A stretch of 64,000 nucleotides of DNA from Planctomycetota bacterium (GCA_022703445.1 JAKLDR010000008.1:1-64000); one strand, 5' to 3'. Counted from the first letter of the stretch, positions 27,197 to 36,169 are shown. Numbers and translations: made by a program. The notes: generated by a model not told the origin, from the letters alone.

Positions 27197-27988
27197 CTAC
27201 TTCTTGCCGCCCTTGTCCTTCTCCGGACCGGTGATCAGATTGACGTCGACCTTCTCGGTTTTGGCGTCGGCCGGCTTGATGGACGGCTCGTAGTCCTTGA
27301 GATCCTCCTCGGTGTGGCTGAAGTGTGCCGCGGGGATGACCTGCTTGGGGATCTTCAGCGCGTCGCAGCTCCAGTAGAGCTTGGCCGGGTCGCGGTCGTC
27401 GTTGAGCAGGCTCTCGCCCTGGAAGTACTCGACCACGATCTTGTGGGGTCCGGGGGTGAGCTTGACCTTGGCGATGCGGTGGGCGGTGGGATCGGCCTCC
27501 GCCGCGCAGGGCCGCCAGTCGTCGATCACCTTCTCGCCGTCGACGTACATCCGCGCGCCGTCATCGCAGAGCAGGTCGAAGGTCACCTCGACGCCCTCGG
27601 CCGGGACGACCACGCCCTTGACCTTGCCGTCGCCAGCGCCCTGGCCGGAGTTGCCCGGAGCCAGGTCGATGGAGCCGACCCAGCGGACGCTGAACCAGCC
27701 GCGGCGGATGAAGGAGTGGTTGACCAGGGGCTCGATGCGCGAGTACTTGTACTCGCGGAAGGTCCAGTTGATGGCGTCAACGGTGGGCTTGGCGCCCTCT
27801 TTCCAGTTGCCGTCCCACTCGATGGGATCCTTGAAGTAGTGGGCGACGAGCCCGGCGTCGCGCTTGACCGTCTGCCCTCCGTTGCCGTTGTTGCCATTGT
27901 TGCCGCCGTTGCCGTTGTTAGCATCACCGGCCATGGCCAGGGCACCGGCCAGGACCAGTCCCATCGCGACTGTCGCTATGCGCAGCAT
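27197..27988 (-). CDS. Secreted PA14-domain protein
   Basis: 263 residues. A signal peptide (1-20) is followed by an Asn/Gly-rich linker (about 22-38) and a PA14 domain (about 45-200): 'GLVAHYFKDPIEWDGNW', 'FSVRWVGSIDLAPG', 'VEVTFDLLCDDGARMYVDGEKVIDDWRP' and 'LTPGPHKIVVEYFQGE'. The Asp-Asp-Gly motif is the calcium/sugar-binding loop of PA14 lectin-like domains. The start codon directly abuts the anti-sigma stop codon, so it is the third gene of the sigma/anti-sigma operon and a plausible effector under ECF control. Carbohydrate or surface binding is inferred. Confidence 0.87.
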   Translation of the reverse strand: MLRIATVAMGLVLAGALAMAGDANNGNGGNNGNNGNGGQTVKRDAGLVAHYFKDPIEWDGNWKEGAKPTVDAINWTFREYKYSRIEPLVNHSFIRRGWFSVRWVGSIDLAPGNSGQGAGDGKVKGVVVPAEGVEVTFDLLCDDGARMYVDGEKVIDDWRPCAAEADPTAHRIAKVKLTPGPHKIVVEYFQGESLLNDDRDPAKLYWSCDALKIPKQVIPAAHFSHTEEDLKDYEPSIKPADAKTEKVDVNLITGPEKDKGGKK

Positions 27989-28594
27989 TTACTTTCCCTC
28001 CTCAGGGAACGGGTCCACCACCAGCTCGGCGGGCTCTCCGGACCGGCCGGAGACCATGACCACGCCGCTGGACATGGGACGCATCTTGATCGGGAACGGG
28101 TCGACGATCAGTTCGTCGGCCGCGCCGGATTCACCACGGACCACCTTGACGCCCTCGGACATCGGCTGCCAGCAGAGCTGCACCGGGAAGGCGTCGACCA
28201 CCAGTTCGTCGGGCTGGCCGGCCTGGCCGGGAAGCACGGTGACGCCGTCGTTCATGGCGCGCATCACCAGCTGGTGCCCGGAGCGGGCCGGACCCTGGGT
28301 GTGGCCCGGGCGGTTGTCCAGGAGCTGCCAGGCGAGGATCCCGCCGGCGGCCAGGACCGCCGCGGCGGCTGCCAGGCGCAGCCAGGGCAGCCGTGGCGCG
28401 GGTCGGACCGTGGCCGGAGCCGCGCTCCCGGCCCACTCGGCCAGAAGACCCATGGCCGAGCGCCGTTCGGCCAGAAGGCGCGAGCACGCCGCGCAGCCGT
28501 TCAGGTGATCCTCGACGCCGGCGCGCTCCTCAACGGTCGTCTCGCCGTCGAGATATCGGTCGAGGATGGTATCAACCCCTCTGCAGTCAATCAT
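27989..28594 (-). CDS. Zinc-finger anti-sigma factor with triple C-terminal repeat
   Basis: 201 residues; ATG 28592-28594 with AAGGAAGG upstream. H30-x3-C34-x2-C37 in 'EDHLNGCAAC' is the ZAS anti-sigma motif. A transmembrane helix follows at about 69-91. The outer part contains three copies of a roughly 30-residue repeat with 'GVxVxxGxxGxxxELVVDxFP' ('DELVVDAFP', 'DELIVDPFP', 'AELVVDPFP'), the last at the C-terminus. The cytoplasmic half would hold the adjacent ECF sigma; the extracytoplasmic repeats would be the sensor. I know no named domain for the repeat. Confidence 0.85.
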   Translation of the reverse strand: MIDCRGVDTILDRYLDGETTVEERAGVEDHLNGCAACSRLLAERRSAMGLLAEWAGSAAPATVRPAPRLPWLRLAAAAAVLAAGGILAWQLLDNRPGHTQGPARSGHQLVMRAMNDGVTVLPGQAGQPDELVVDAFPVQLCWQPMSEGVKVVRGESGAADELIVDPFPIKMRPMSSGVVMVSGRSGEPAELVVDPFPEEGK

Positions 28595-28623
28595 CGACAC
28601 CTTCCTTTCCGTGCTCACTGCAA

Positions 28624-29187
28624 TCACTCCATCCAGGGGCGCATCAGCTCGGCGAAACGCCCGCGCGCCCGATGGATCAGGTTGTTGACGTCCGAGACCG
28701 AAGTGCCCAGCGACTGGGCGATCTGCGCGTAGCTCAACCCCTCTATCTCGCGCAGCAGCAGGGCGGCGCGCTCGGGGCCGGGGAGCCTCCCGAGGGCCTC
28801 CTCCACCGCGGCGGCCCGTTCGCGACGACCCAGGGCTGCGTCCGGGGCGGCCTGCTGCCGCTCCCGACGCAGGCGCTCCAGGGGACGGGCTTCGGCCAGG
28901 ACCTCGCCGCCCACCCGCCCGCGGCGGAGTTCGTCCAGGCAGAGGTTGGCCAGGATGCGGAAGAGGTACCGGCGCACGTCGTCGCTCGTCTCGGCGTACC
29001 GGCCGCGAGCCGAGTGCAGGCGCAGCAGCGCCTCCTGGAGCAACTCCTCGGCGCGGGAGTGGTCGGGAACCATGCCCGTGGCGAACTTGAACGCCCGGGG
29101 GCGCAGTTCCTGGCAGAGGCGCTCGAATGATTCGTCGCCCGTCGCCGGCAAGTCGGCCTCCAGCAGGATGGTGCCCCAGTTGCCCAT
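28624..29187 (-). CDS. ECF-family RNA polymerase sigma factor
   Basis: 187 residues from ATG 29185-29187 (SD GGAGGG); a longer frame upstream lacks support. Region 2 is about 20-85 ('LRPRAFKFATGMVPDHSRAEELLQEALLRLH', 'DDVRRYLFRILANLCLDELRR') and region 4 about 125-180 ('ALGRLPGPERAALLLREIEGLSYAQIAQSLGTSVSDVNNLIHRAR'). There is no region 3, as in ECF factors. Anti-sigma and PA14 genes follow on the same strand. The promoter upstream has a palindrome exactly filling its spacer. Confidence 0.9.
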   Translation of the reverse strand: MGNWGTILLEADLPATGDESFERLCQELRPRAFKFATGMVPDHSRAEELLQEALLRLHSARGRYAETSDDVRRYLFRILANLCLDELRRGRVGGEVLAEARPLERLRRERQQAAPDAALGRRERAAAVEEALGRLPGPERAALLLREIEGLSYAQIAQSLGTSVSDVNNLIHRARGRFAELMRPWME

Positions 29188-29250
29188 TCCGACCCTCCGC
29201 AGGGCACAACGGGGCGGGGGGGCGGTCCTTTGACCCAAATCCCGGAAATG

Positions 29251-29279
29251 AGGATAGCTGACGGCCAGTCAGCCTGCAA
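29251..29279 (-). promoter_or_regulatory. Promoter with spacer palindrome, sigma/anti-sigma operon
   Basis: Read on the minus strand: -35 TTGCAG (29274-29279), 17-bp spacer, -10 TATCCT (29251-29256). The spacer is itself an inverted repeat, GCTGAC-TGGCC-GTCAGC (29257-29273). Repressor or MerR-type action in the spacer is an inference. Confidence 0.5.
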
Positions 29280-29290
29280 GGGGCCGCAGC

Positions 29291-30655
29291 TCAGTAGTCG
29301 GAATCGCCTCCGGGTTTCTCCGGTCCGGGGTCTTTGGGCGCGGGGGGAGGTGGTGCGGGCACAGGGGGCGGAGGCGGCGCCGGAGTCGGTGCCGGTGCCG
29401 GAGGGGGGGCCAACTCGCCACCGCCAGGCAGCCTGAGCGACCTGATCAGCACCCCGTACTCGGCGGAGTGCTCGTAGTCGATCTCGATCTGCATTCCCGC
29501 CTTGACGAGCTTCATCAGCGCCGCGCGTTCTGGATCGGGCGCGCCGGCAGAGTTGAGCGGCATCCGTGCCGCCAGGACCTTGCCGGTCATGTACTGGTAT
29601 CCGGCCGGGACCGCGGTCATCTCCAGCTCAACGCTGCCCCGGCTCGCGTCGGCGCTCCGGACCCTGCCGACGATCCTCCCCTTCCGGGGGAACTGCGCGA
29701 CCAGGTTGATCCAGGAGGCGCGGCGCGCCCCGCCGAGCAGGCACCAGCCAACCTGGACGGCATCTCCGGGCATCAGTTGCCGGAAGACCGAGCGGTCCAC
29801 GAACTCGAAGTAGTAGGCCTCGGGAGTCTTGCCGCCGCTGCGCGCCTGGAGCTGCAGTTCGCGATCAGCGGGCTTGGCCGGGGCATCGCTGGCCACGGTG
29901 AACTCCTGGGCCGACGCGGAGGCCACGTAGCCGGCGTACTGGCCGGTGGCCGGTTCCTTGCCGAACTGCACCACTGCGCCGTTCCTCAGTTCGGGGAGCT
30001 TCATGCTGTCCAGGCTGACGCCGTCGTAGAACACGGCGACCTTCCGGCCATCGCCGATCAGCAGCAGCACGGTGGTCCTGACCGGCACCCGTTTGGGAAG
30101 GGCCGCGGCGTACTTCCAGTTGCTGGCCGCGCACTTGAAGTCGGTGGCGGCCAGGTCGAACCTGAGCACCTGCCAACCGCCCGGCGGAAGGTCGCGGGCC
30201 GACGTTTCGTAATAGAGGTCGCCGAACTGGAAGAGTCCCAGGGCGATCTTCACCGGCGCGTCGCCAGGGTTGCAGACCGACACGGTCATGAAGCCGGTCT
30301 CGGCCGGCAACATCACGTTGCCGATGACCGCGCCGCTCTTGCCCATCTTGCCGCCTTCGGTGGACAGGCGCAGAAGGGTGTTGCCGGCCTTGTTCGGGTC
30401 GGGGACCTTGGCCAGCGTGCCCCTGTCCTCCCAGGCCGCCAGGCTCCAGCCTTCGCGGGCCTCCAGCCCCTCGGAGGCGGCCGGGTTGGCTGGGATCTTC
30501 TCCACTTTGGTATCGGTGGCCCTGATCAGACCCTCGTCGAACAGGAAGTCGTCGTCCGGCCCGGTCCTGGGCGGAGCCTTCTCGCCGGCCGTGGCCGCCG
30601 GGAGTGCCGCGCACAGGGCCACGGCGAGCGGCAGGAGGCGCGTCAGCATGCCCAT
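29291..30655 (-). CDS. Secreted carbohydrate-binding-like protein with proline-rich tail
   Basis: 454 residues; ATG 30653-30655 (a second ATG two codons on is possible; the Shine-Dalgarno is weak). The signal peptide is about 1-23. Residues 60-215 form a jelly-roll-like region ('WSLAAWEDRGTLAKVPDPN', 'LPPGGWQVLRFDLAATDF') similar to CBM-type modules. A second beta region (about 230-415) has 'YYFEFVDRSVFRQLMPGDAVQVGWCLLG'. The tail is a Pro/Ala repeat ('PPPAPAPTPAPPPPP') ending acidic, as in wall- or surface-associated proteins. No enzyme signature. It precedes the sigma operon on the same strand but that operon has its own promoter. Confidence 0.7.
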   Translation of the reverse strand: MGMLTRLLPLAVALCAALPAATAGEKAPPRTGPDDDFLFDEGLIRATDTKVEKIPANPAASEGLEAREGWSLAAWEDRGTLAKVPDPNKAGNTLLRLSTEGGKMGKSGAVIGNVMLPAETGFMTVSVCNPGDAPVKIALGLFQFGDLYYETSARDLPPGGWQVLRFDLAATDFKCAASNWKYAAALPKRVPVRTTVLLLIGDGRKVAVFYDGVSLDSMKLPELRNGAVVQFGKEPATGQYAGYVASASAQEFTVASDAPAKPADRELQLQARSGGKTPEAYYFEFVDRSVFRQLMPGDAVQVGWCLLGGARRASWINLVAQFPRKGRIVGRVRSADASRGSVELEMTAVPAGYQYMTGKVLAARMPLNSAGAPDPERAALMKLVKAGMQIEIDYEHSAEYGVLIRSLRLPGGGELAPPPAPAPTPAPPPPPVPAPPPPAPKDPGPEKPGGDSDY

Positions 30656-30710
30656 TACCTTAGTCGGAAGTCACGGCGGATGCAAGCTCCGGGGTGCTCC
30701 GGCCAACGCT

Positions 30711-30726
30711 CGCCCATACTTGGGCG
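30711..30726. other. Small inverted repeat in divergent promoter gap
   Basis: CGCCCA and TGGGCG around four bases, followed by CCGGT-T-ACCGG at 30733-30743, lie between the divergent genes at 29291-30655 and 30809-31891. Regulatory use is possible; no clear -35/-10 pair was recognised. Confidence 0.3.
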
Positions 30727-30808
30727 TATGCCGGTTACCGGAGGGCCCCGCAGCGGTTTACAGTCGACCAACGGCGCGGTTGCTGGTGCGCCAGGAGGAT
30801 GATCCGCG

Positions 30809-31891
30809 ATGAGCCACAGGTTCCCCTTGCAGTGCGTGCTTGTGCTGGCCATGACCGTGGGGGCGAGCGTCGGCCTGACCTATGAGGTCGTGCCGGCTCC
30901 GGAGAAGGGCAAGCCCTATCCCGGAGACAAACAGACCCTGCCTTACGAGGACGTTCTGGACATCTCCCAGGTTGTCCTGGCCGGGACGGTCAAGTCCGCC
31001 GCCGACGGCCGGCTGGAACTGACGGCCGTCCAGGTCCTGCGCGGCAAGTTCGAGGCCCGGGACGTGGTGGTCACCTTCTCCGGCCGCTTCGGAGAGCAGG
31101 AGCCGGAGAAGGACAAGCCCGCGGTGGTCCTCTGCCTGCTGGGTGAGGACGGTGCGCTGCGCATGGCCGCCGACCCGCCCAAAGGCGGCGGGTGGGTTGT
31201 GGAAGGCCGCAAGCTGGCCGAGGCCCTGATCGAGGCCGCCAAGGACCCGACCAAAGGCTTCGAGTCCAAAGATCCAGCTGTGAAGATCAGTTCCGCGTAC
31301 CGGCTGGCGCGGGCCTGGCTGGCCGCTCCCGAGGGCCGGAGGCCCAAGCTCCCGGCCGGGCTGGTCGACGCCCTGATCGACGGTCTCAACCCGGGGGATC
31401 TGAGCGGGCGGAACGTCAACGCCGCGTCGCGCAATGCCATCAACCTGCTGCTGGACTGCGACATCAGCCAGCTGTGCCGCTACTCCGTGACCGCCCCGGA
31501 TGCCGACCGGAGCGCCTGGGCCGAGGGCGTCCGCGAGGCCTGGGCCGCGGCCGCGGTGGCGGCTGGAAAAGCCGGGGCCAGGGCGCCGGCCGTTGATCCG
31601 CCCAAGGGCGCCGATGCCGAGAGGGTGAGCAAGCTGATCGCCCAGCTCGGGGACGACGAGTGGGCCAGGCGCGAAGAAGCCCAGGGCGCGCTCCGGGCCA
31701 TGGGGCGCAAGGTGGAAGCGGCGCTGGAGGAGGGGGCCAAGTCCAAGGACGCGGAGATCTCCGGGCGCTGCGCCGAGCTGCTCAAGGCCCTGCGCAACCC
31801 GCGGGGCGGCGGCGAAACGGGGGAGGGCGCGGCTGTCCCGGCCTTTGACGCCAAGAGGGTCAGAGCGCTGGTCGAGGCGGGGGCGCTGTAG
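30809..31891 (+). CDS. Secreted protein with C-terminal helical (HEAT-like) segment
   Basis: 360 residues; ATG 30809 follows AGGAGG. The signal peptide is about 1-23. The first half looks like a small beta barrel ('QVVLAGTVKSAADGRLELTAVQVLRGKFEARDVVVTFSGRFG', 'PAVVLCLLGEDGALRMAADPP'). This resembles secreted proteins common in planctomycetes that sense or bind via an OB-like fold, but I cannot name the family. Residues 150-330 are helical, including 'VSKLIAQLGDDEWARREEAQGALRAMGRKVEAALEEGAKSKDAEISGRCAELLKAL', a HEAT-like repeat pair. Convergent with miaB, 10 bp apart. Confidence 0.7.
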   Translation: MSHRFPLQCVLVLAMTVGASVGLTYEVVPAPEKGKPYPGDKQTLPYEDVLDISQVVLAGTVKSAADGRLELTAVQVLRGKFEARDVVVTFSGRFGEQEPEKDKPAVVLCLLGEDGALRMAADPPKGGGWVVEGRKLAEALIEAAKDPTKGFESKDPAVKISSAYRLARAWLAAPEGRRPKLPAGLVDALIDGLNPGDLSGRNVNAASRNAINLLLDCDISQLCRYSVTAPDADRSAWAEGVREAWAAAAVAAGKAGARAPAVDPPKGADAERVSKLIAQLGDDEWARREEAQGALRAMGRKVEAALEEGAKSKDAEISGRCAELLKALRNPRGGGETGEGAAVPAFDAKRVRALVEAGAL

Positions 31892-31901
31892 CCCTGGCTG
31901 C

Positions 31902-33275
31902 TCAGCCGGCCAGCTCGCCGATCAGCGTCAGCGCAGTGGCCGAGGCGATCCGCACTCTCACGTAGTCCCCGGGCCGGATGCGCTCATCGCGGGGGAACAC
32001 CGCGATCCGTCCGGTGCGGGTCCGGCCGGCCAGGCGCCGCGCGTCTCGCGGGCTCTCCCCTTCCACCAGGACCTCCAGGACCGATCCGATCAGTGCCCGG
32101 TTGGACCGCAGGCTGATCCCCTTCTGGACGGCCAACAGGCGGTTGTTGCGTTCCTTCTTGACCTCCTCGGGCACGTCGTCGGCGAGGGTGCCGGCTGCGA
32201 AGGTCCCCGGGCGTGGGGAGTACTTGAAGACGAAGGTCTGCTGGAAATCCAGCTCATCCACCAGCCGCTCGGTGGCCAGGTAGTCATCGTCAGTCTCGCC
32301 GGGAAAGCCGACGATGAAGTCGCTGGCGATCTCGATCCCCGGGACCAGCCTGCGGGCCATGGCGGCTATCTCCCGGTAGCGCCCCGCGGTGTAGCCGCGG
32401 CGCATGGCCTTCAGAATCCGGTCAGAGCCGGACTGGGCGGGCATGTGCAGGTAGGGCGCGACGACCGGGGTCTCGGCCATGGCCCGCAGGAGTTCCTCGG
32501 AGATGTCCCGCGGGTGGCTGGTCACAAAGGAAAGGCGCCGCAGGCCGCGGGACTCGAGCCGGCCGATTTCGCGCACCAGGCCGGCCAAATCCGCCCTGCG
32601 CCCGCCGGCCTCCGGCCCGAGGTCGGCGCCGTAGGCGTCGACGTTCTGACCGAGAAGGACGATCTCGCCTGCGCCGGAATCGACCAGCGCTCCGGCCTCG
32701 TCCAGGATCTCCTGCTGCGGCCGGCTGACCAGGTCGCCGCGCACCGAAGGCACCACGCAGTAGGCGCAGCGGCAGGAGCATCCCCGGCTGATGGCGATGT
32801 AGGCCGACCATGGGTGTTGGCTGCGGTCGGCCAGTGCCGAGGGGAGTTCCAGATCAGGCCGGTGGCCGGACAGGATGCTGCGGTCGGGATACGGGGGCGG
32901 CCTTCTGGTCGGAGCGGAGGCCAGGAGCCCGGCCACGAGCGCGGGGACCTCGTCCAACCGGCCCGGACCGGCGGTGAAGTCCACGTGCGGCGCGCGGCGC
33001 AGGATCTCTCCGCGGTCCTTCTCGGCCATGCAGCCGATCACGCCGATGACCGTCTCCGGCCGCCGGCGCTTGAGCGGCTTGAGGCGGCCGAGCAGCGAAT
33101 ACACCCGCTCCTCGGCGTGAGCCCGCACCGAGCAGGTCTCGAAGAGGATCACGTCGGCCCGCGCCTCGTCCTCGGTCGGCGCCAATCCGGCGCGCTCCAG
33201 GAGGCCGGCCAGGGCCTCGGCGTCGTGCCGGTTCATCTGGCACCCGAAGGTGCGGATCAGGAAGGTTTTGGCCAT
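31902..33275 (-). CDS. miaB: MiaB, tRNA-2-methylthio-N6-dimethylallyladenosine synthase
   Basis: 457 residues, normal for the family. The N-terminal UPF0004 domain carries the auxiliary-cluster cysteines C12 ('FGCQMN'), C48 ('ETCSVR') and C82 ('IGCMAEK'). The radical-SAM domain has C166-x3-C170-x2-C173 in 'RGCSCRCAYCVVPSVRG'. The C-terminus (about 390-455) is a TRAM domain ('VEGESPRDARRLAGRTRTGRIAVFP'). 'CQMN' and 'CVVP-RG' are MiaB rather than RimO or MtaB features. It adds a methylthio group to isopentenyl-adenosine 37 of tRNAs reading U-starting codons. It is single, convergent with its neighbour and the clearest housekeeping gene here. Confidence 0.95.
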   Translation of the reverse strand: MAKTFLIRTFGCQMNRHDAEALAGLLERAGLAPTEDEARADVILFETCSVRAHAEERVYSLLGRLKPLKRRRPETVIGVIGCMAEKDRGEILRRAPHVDFTAGPGRLDEVPALVAGLLASAPTRRPPPYPDRSILSGHRPDLELPSALADRSQHPWSAYIAISRGCSCRCAYCVVPSVRGDLVSRPQQEILDEAGALVDSGAGEIVLLGQNVDAYGADLGPEAGGRRADLAGLVREIGRLESRGLRRLSFVTSHPRDISEELLRAMAETPVVAPYLHMPAQSGSDRILKAMRRGYTAGRYREIAAMARRLVPGIEIASDFIVGFPGETDDDYLATERLVDELDFQQTFVFKYSPRPGTFAAGTLADDVPEEVKKERNNRLLAVQKGISLRSNRALIGSVLEVLVEGESPRDARRLAGRTRTGRIAVFPRDERIRPGDYVRVRIASATALTLIGELAG

Positions 33276-33412
33276 GGGCGCATATTACCACGCGGCCCGG
33301 CCCGCGGCAACCCGGCGGTGCGGCTGGGTTGCGGTTGTCCTCGGCAAACGGTGGGGCCGTGACGGTGTATGCCATGGCAAGAGGATGATTCCCGCACACT
33401 AAGGAGCCTGCG

Positions 33413-35989
33413 ATGAAACGACTCGCCCTGCTGACCGCCATGTCCCTGCTTGCCTGTCCGGCCCTGCCCGGAGAGGCAAGTCCGGCGCCCGGAAAGGCGG
33501 CCGCGCCGCCGCCCGCGTTCGCCTCCGGTCCGACCGCCAGGGCCGACGGCGAACGCGTGCGCGTCGAGTTCGAACTCGATCGCGCCGCTGACGTGGCCGT
33601 GTACGTCCTTGATGCCAAAGGAGCCGTAGTCCGGCACCTGGCGGCGGGGCTCCTGGGCGAGAAGGCCCCCAAGCCGCTGGCCGCCGGCGTGCTCAAGCAG
33701 AGCCTGGTATGGGACGGCCTGGACGACGCTGGCAAGAAGGCCGAGGGCGGCCCATACAAAGTCAGAGTCGCCGCTGGTCTCGGCGCCAAGTTCGACGGCG
33801 CGGCCTTCGGCTCGGAGGCCAAGGCCGATGACCTGACCAACGTCATAGGCCTCGCGGCCCGGCCGGAGGGCGGCGTCTACGTCCTGAGCGAGCGCTGGCG
33901 GCGCGCCTGGTGGCGGAACACCGCCATCCACGCCTTCGCCCGCGGCGGCGCCTACGAGAAGACCATCAAGCCGTTCCCGGCGACGGTCCCCGCCGAGCGC
34001 GTCAAGAAGCTCACGCCCTTCACTACCGACGACGGCCGGCCCATGCCGGTGGTCTACCGCGTGTTGGCCATGAGCTACTATCCGCACGAGGACCTGGCCC
34101 AGAATCCGGCGGTCACGCCTGACGGCAACATCCACTTCCTGGTCAACCACGCCGGCTACTACAGCGAGGTGGGACCCGAGAAGCGCCTGGCCAGCCTCGG
34201 GCCCGACGGCGGCTTGGCGTTCGCCGATTACGCCGGGGCGCAGATGCCCGCCGAGACCGGCGCGGGCGACCTCTACCTCACCTCGGCCTCCGACGGCAAG
34301 TCGGTCTTCGTCACCGGTTTCGAGCGCGGCCCGGGCGAGAACTCCAAGGACCGCCCCAACTGCCCGGCGGTCTGGCGGATCACCCTGCCCGAGCGCGACA
34401 AGGCCGCGGTCTTCTTCGGAGACATCAAGACCGCCGGCGCCGGCGAGACCGGCCTCAAGGACCCGCGCGGGATCGCCTCCGACGGCAAGGGCCAGCTCTA
34501 CGTCGCCGACCGCGGCAACGACCGGATCGTCGTCCTCGACGAGAAGACCGGCAAGTTCGTCAGGGCCATCGAGTTCAAGTCGCCCGGCTGGCTGGGCCTG
34601 GACCGCAAGCGCGGCGCGCTCTTCGTGGCCAACGACTCCGAGGTCGTCAAGCTGGTCCTCGGCGCGGACGGCGCGGCCGCCGAGAAGGGCCGGGTCAGGC
34701 TCCCGCCGATCACCGACAAGTACTCGGCCGGCGCCAAACGCAGCTTCGCGCTCGACGACTCCGGCGAGCGCGCCGAACTCTGGGCGGGGCTGGCCTCCGG
34801 CGGCGAGCTCCTGGTGCGCTCGGAGGAGAAGCCCGACGGAACCCCCGGCGACTTCGTCAGGGCCGGCTACCGCCAGGCCTTCACCTACTGGAACGTGGCC
34901 GTCGGCCTGGACGGCCGGACCGCCGGCTGCAAGGTGGGCAACGGCACGCTGCGCCTGGTCGACGAGGACACGGGGAAGAGCCGCGACCTGGCCCTGGGCA
35001 ACTCCGGCATCTACCGGCTGGGGCCCAACAACCAGATCTACGGCATGGAGCATGCCATGGGCATCCGCCGCTGGACGGCCGAGGGCAAGGGGCTGCCTTT
35101 CCCGGCCACCGCCGCCGATGCCAAGCTGCGCGGGATGCTCGGCAACCACCCCTCGGGCACCACCAGCTGGGAGAGGGACTTCGACGTGGACCGTGCCGGG
35201 CGTGTCTTCACCAAGGACCGCGGCAAGGTCTACCACGGCCGGATGCGCGTCGACGAGTACGACGCCGACGGCAACCTCAAGCGCACGGCCATCTGGTGCA
35301 CCAGCGACGGCGCCCACGGTCCGCGCCTGGACGCCGCCGGCAACATCTACATGGCCGACTCCGTCCGTCCGGCCGGCGAGCACGTCCCGGCGTTCTTCAA
35401 GGACCGTCTGCCTGACGTGAAGATCGACAAGCGCGGCAGCCCGCTGCAGCAGTACCGCTGGATGTACGCCAGCATCGTCAAGTTCCCGCCGGCGGGCGGC
35501 GCCATCTGGTTCCCGGTGGAGGACAAGGAGCGCGACGCCTACGCCTTCGAGGGGGAGGCCAAGCTCCCCGCCGGCGGGGCCAAGGTCAAGGTGGACGCGA
35601 GCTTGGCGGACATCAAGGCGGTGATCCCCGCCGAGCTGGAGAACGCCGAGTGGCACCGCTATGGGATGAGCTACGTGCTGGACATGCATCCTGGCCACAA
35701 CCGGCGCTGCCACTGCACCGCAACCGAGTTCGATGTCGATGACTTCGGCCGGGTCTTCTATCCCGATCAGGGGCGCTTCCGGGTGGTGGTCCTGGATCCC
35801 GCCGGCAACGAACTCACGGCCTTCGGGCAGTACGGCAACCAGGACAGCACCGGTCCGGACCTGGCCGTCAACTGGTTCACGGGCCTGGGCGTCTCCGACC
35901 GCTACGCCTACGTGGCCGACGGCGGCAACCACCGGGTGAGCAGGGTGAAGCTGGTCTATGCCGCGGATCAGACGGTCGAGGTGAAGTAG
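33413..35989 (+). CDS. Large secreted NHL/beta-propeller protein with CHC motif
   Basis: 858 residues; ATG 33413 with TAAGGAG. The signal peptide is about 1-20. Residues 40-115 include a FlgD/Ig-like strand set ('VRVEFELDRAADVAVYVLDAKGAVVRHL'). Propeller blades follow ('LKDPRGIASDGKGQLYVADRGNDRIVVLDEKTGKFV', 'GPRLDAAGNIYMADSV', 'LGVSDRYAYVADGGNHRVSRVKL'). Near residue 760, 'HPGHNRRCHCTATEFDVDDFGRVFYPDQGRFRVVVLD' contains paired cysteines and histidines that could bind metal or heme. A ligand-binding extracytoplasmic role is inferred. The gene is followed by a 416-bp non-coding region. Confidence 0.8.
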   Translation: MKRLALLTAMSLLACPALPGEASPAPGKAAAPPPAFASGPTARADGERVRVEFELDRAADVAVYVLDAKGAVVRHLAAGLLGEKAPKPLAAGVLKQSLVWDGLDDAGKKAEGGPYKVRVAAGLGAKFDGAAFGSEAKADDLTNVIGLAARPEGGVYVLSERWRRAWWRNTAIHAFARGGAYEKTIKPFPATVPAERVKKLTPFTTDDGRPMPVVYRVLAMSYYPHEDLAQNPAVTPDGNIHFLVNHAGYYSEVGPEKRLASLGPDGGLAFADYAGAQMPAETGAGDLYLTSASDGKSVFVTGFERGPGENSKDRPNCPAVWRITLPERDKAAVFFGDIKTAGAGETGLKDPRGIASDGKGQLYVADRGNDRIVVLDEKTGKFVRAIEFKSPGWLGLDRKRGALFVANDSEVVKLVLGADGAAAEKGRVRLPPITDKYSAGAKRSFALDDSGERAELWAGLASGGELLVRSEEKPDGTPGDFVRAGYRQAFTYWNVAVGLDGRTAGCKVGNGTLRLVDEDTGKSRDLALGNSGIYRLGPNNQIYGMEHAMGIRRWTAEGKGLPFPATAADAKLRGMLGNHPSGTTSWERDFDVDRAGRVFTKDRGKVYHGRMRVDEYDADGNLKRTAIWCTSDGAHGPRLDAAGNIYMADSVRPAGEHVPAFFKDRLPDVKIDKRGSPLQQYRWMYASIVKFPPAGGAIWFPVEDKERDAYAFEGEAKLPAGGAKVKVDASLADIKAVIPAELENAEWHRYGMSYVLDMHPGHNRRCHCTATEFDVDDFGRVFYPDQGRFRVVVLDPAGNELTAFGQYGNQDSTGPDLAVNWFTGLGVSDRYAYVADGGNHRVSRVKLVYAADQTVEVK

Positions 35990-36153
35990 CAGAGCACTGG
36001 CGGCGGACTGGACCGGGCATCGCCGGACTCCCGGCGGCTGTCCGCCATCTGTATGTCCTGACGCCGGCGCGTGCCGGAACTTGTCCGCACGGCAAGCGTG
36101 GCGGCCAGGACGATCAATGATCCGCCATCGAGATCTCGCATATGACCTGTTTC
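35990..36153. other. Non-coding stretch upstream of the -24/-12-like promoter
   Basis: No gene seen. TGTCCGC occurs twice (about 36039 and 36085), each within a GC-rich imperfect dyad. These are possible upstream activator sites for a sigma-54 activator, but this is weak. Confidence 0.3.
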
Positions 36154-36169
36154 TGGCACAGTCGTTGCG
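36154..36169 (+). promoter_or_regulatory. Sigma-54-type promoter before structured leader
   Basis: TGGCAC, five bases (AGTCG), TTGCG, preceded by C. GG and GC elements are in register; only the last position departs from the consensus. It is 236 bp before the next start codon (36406). Confidence 0.7.
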
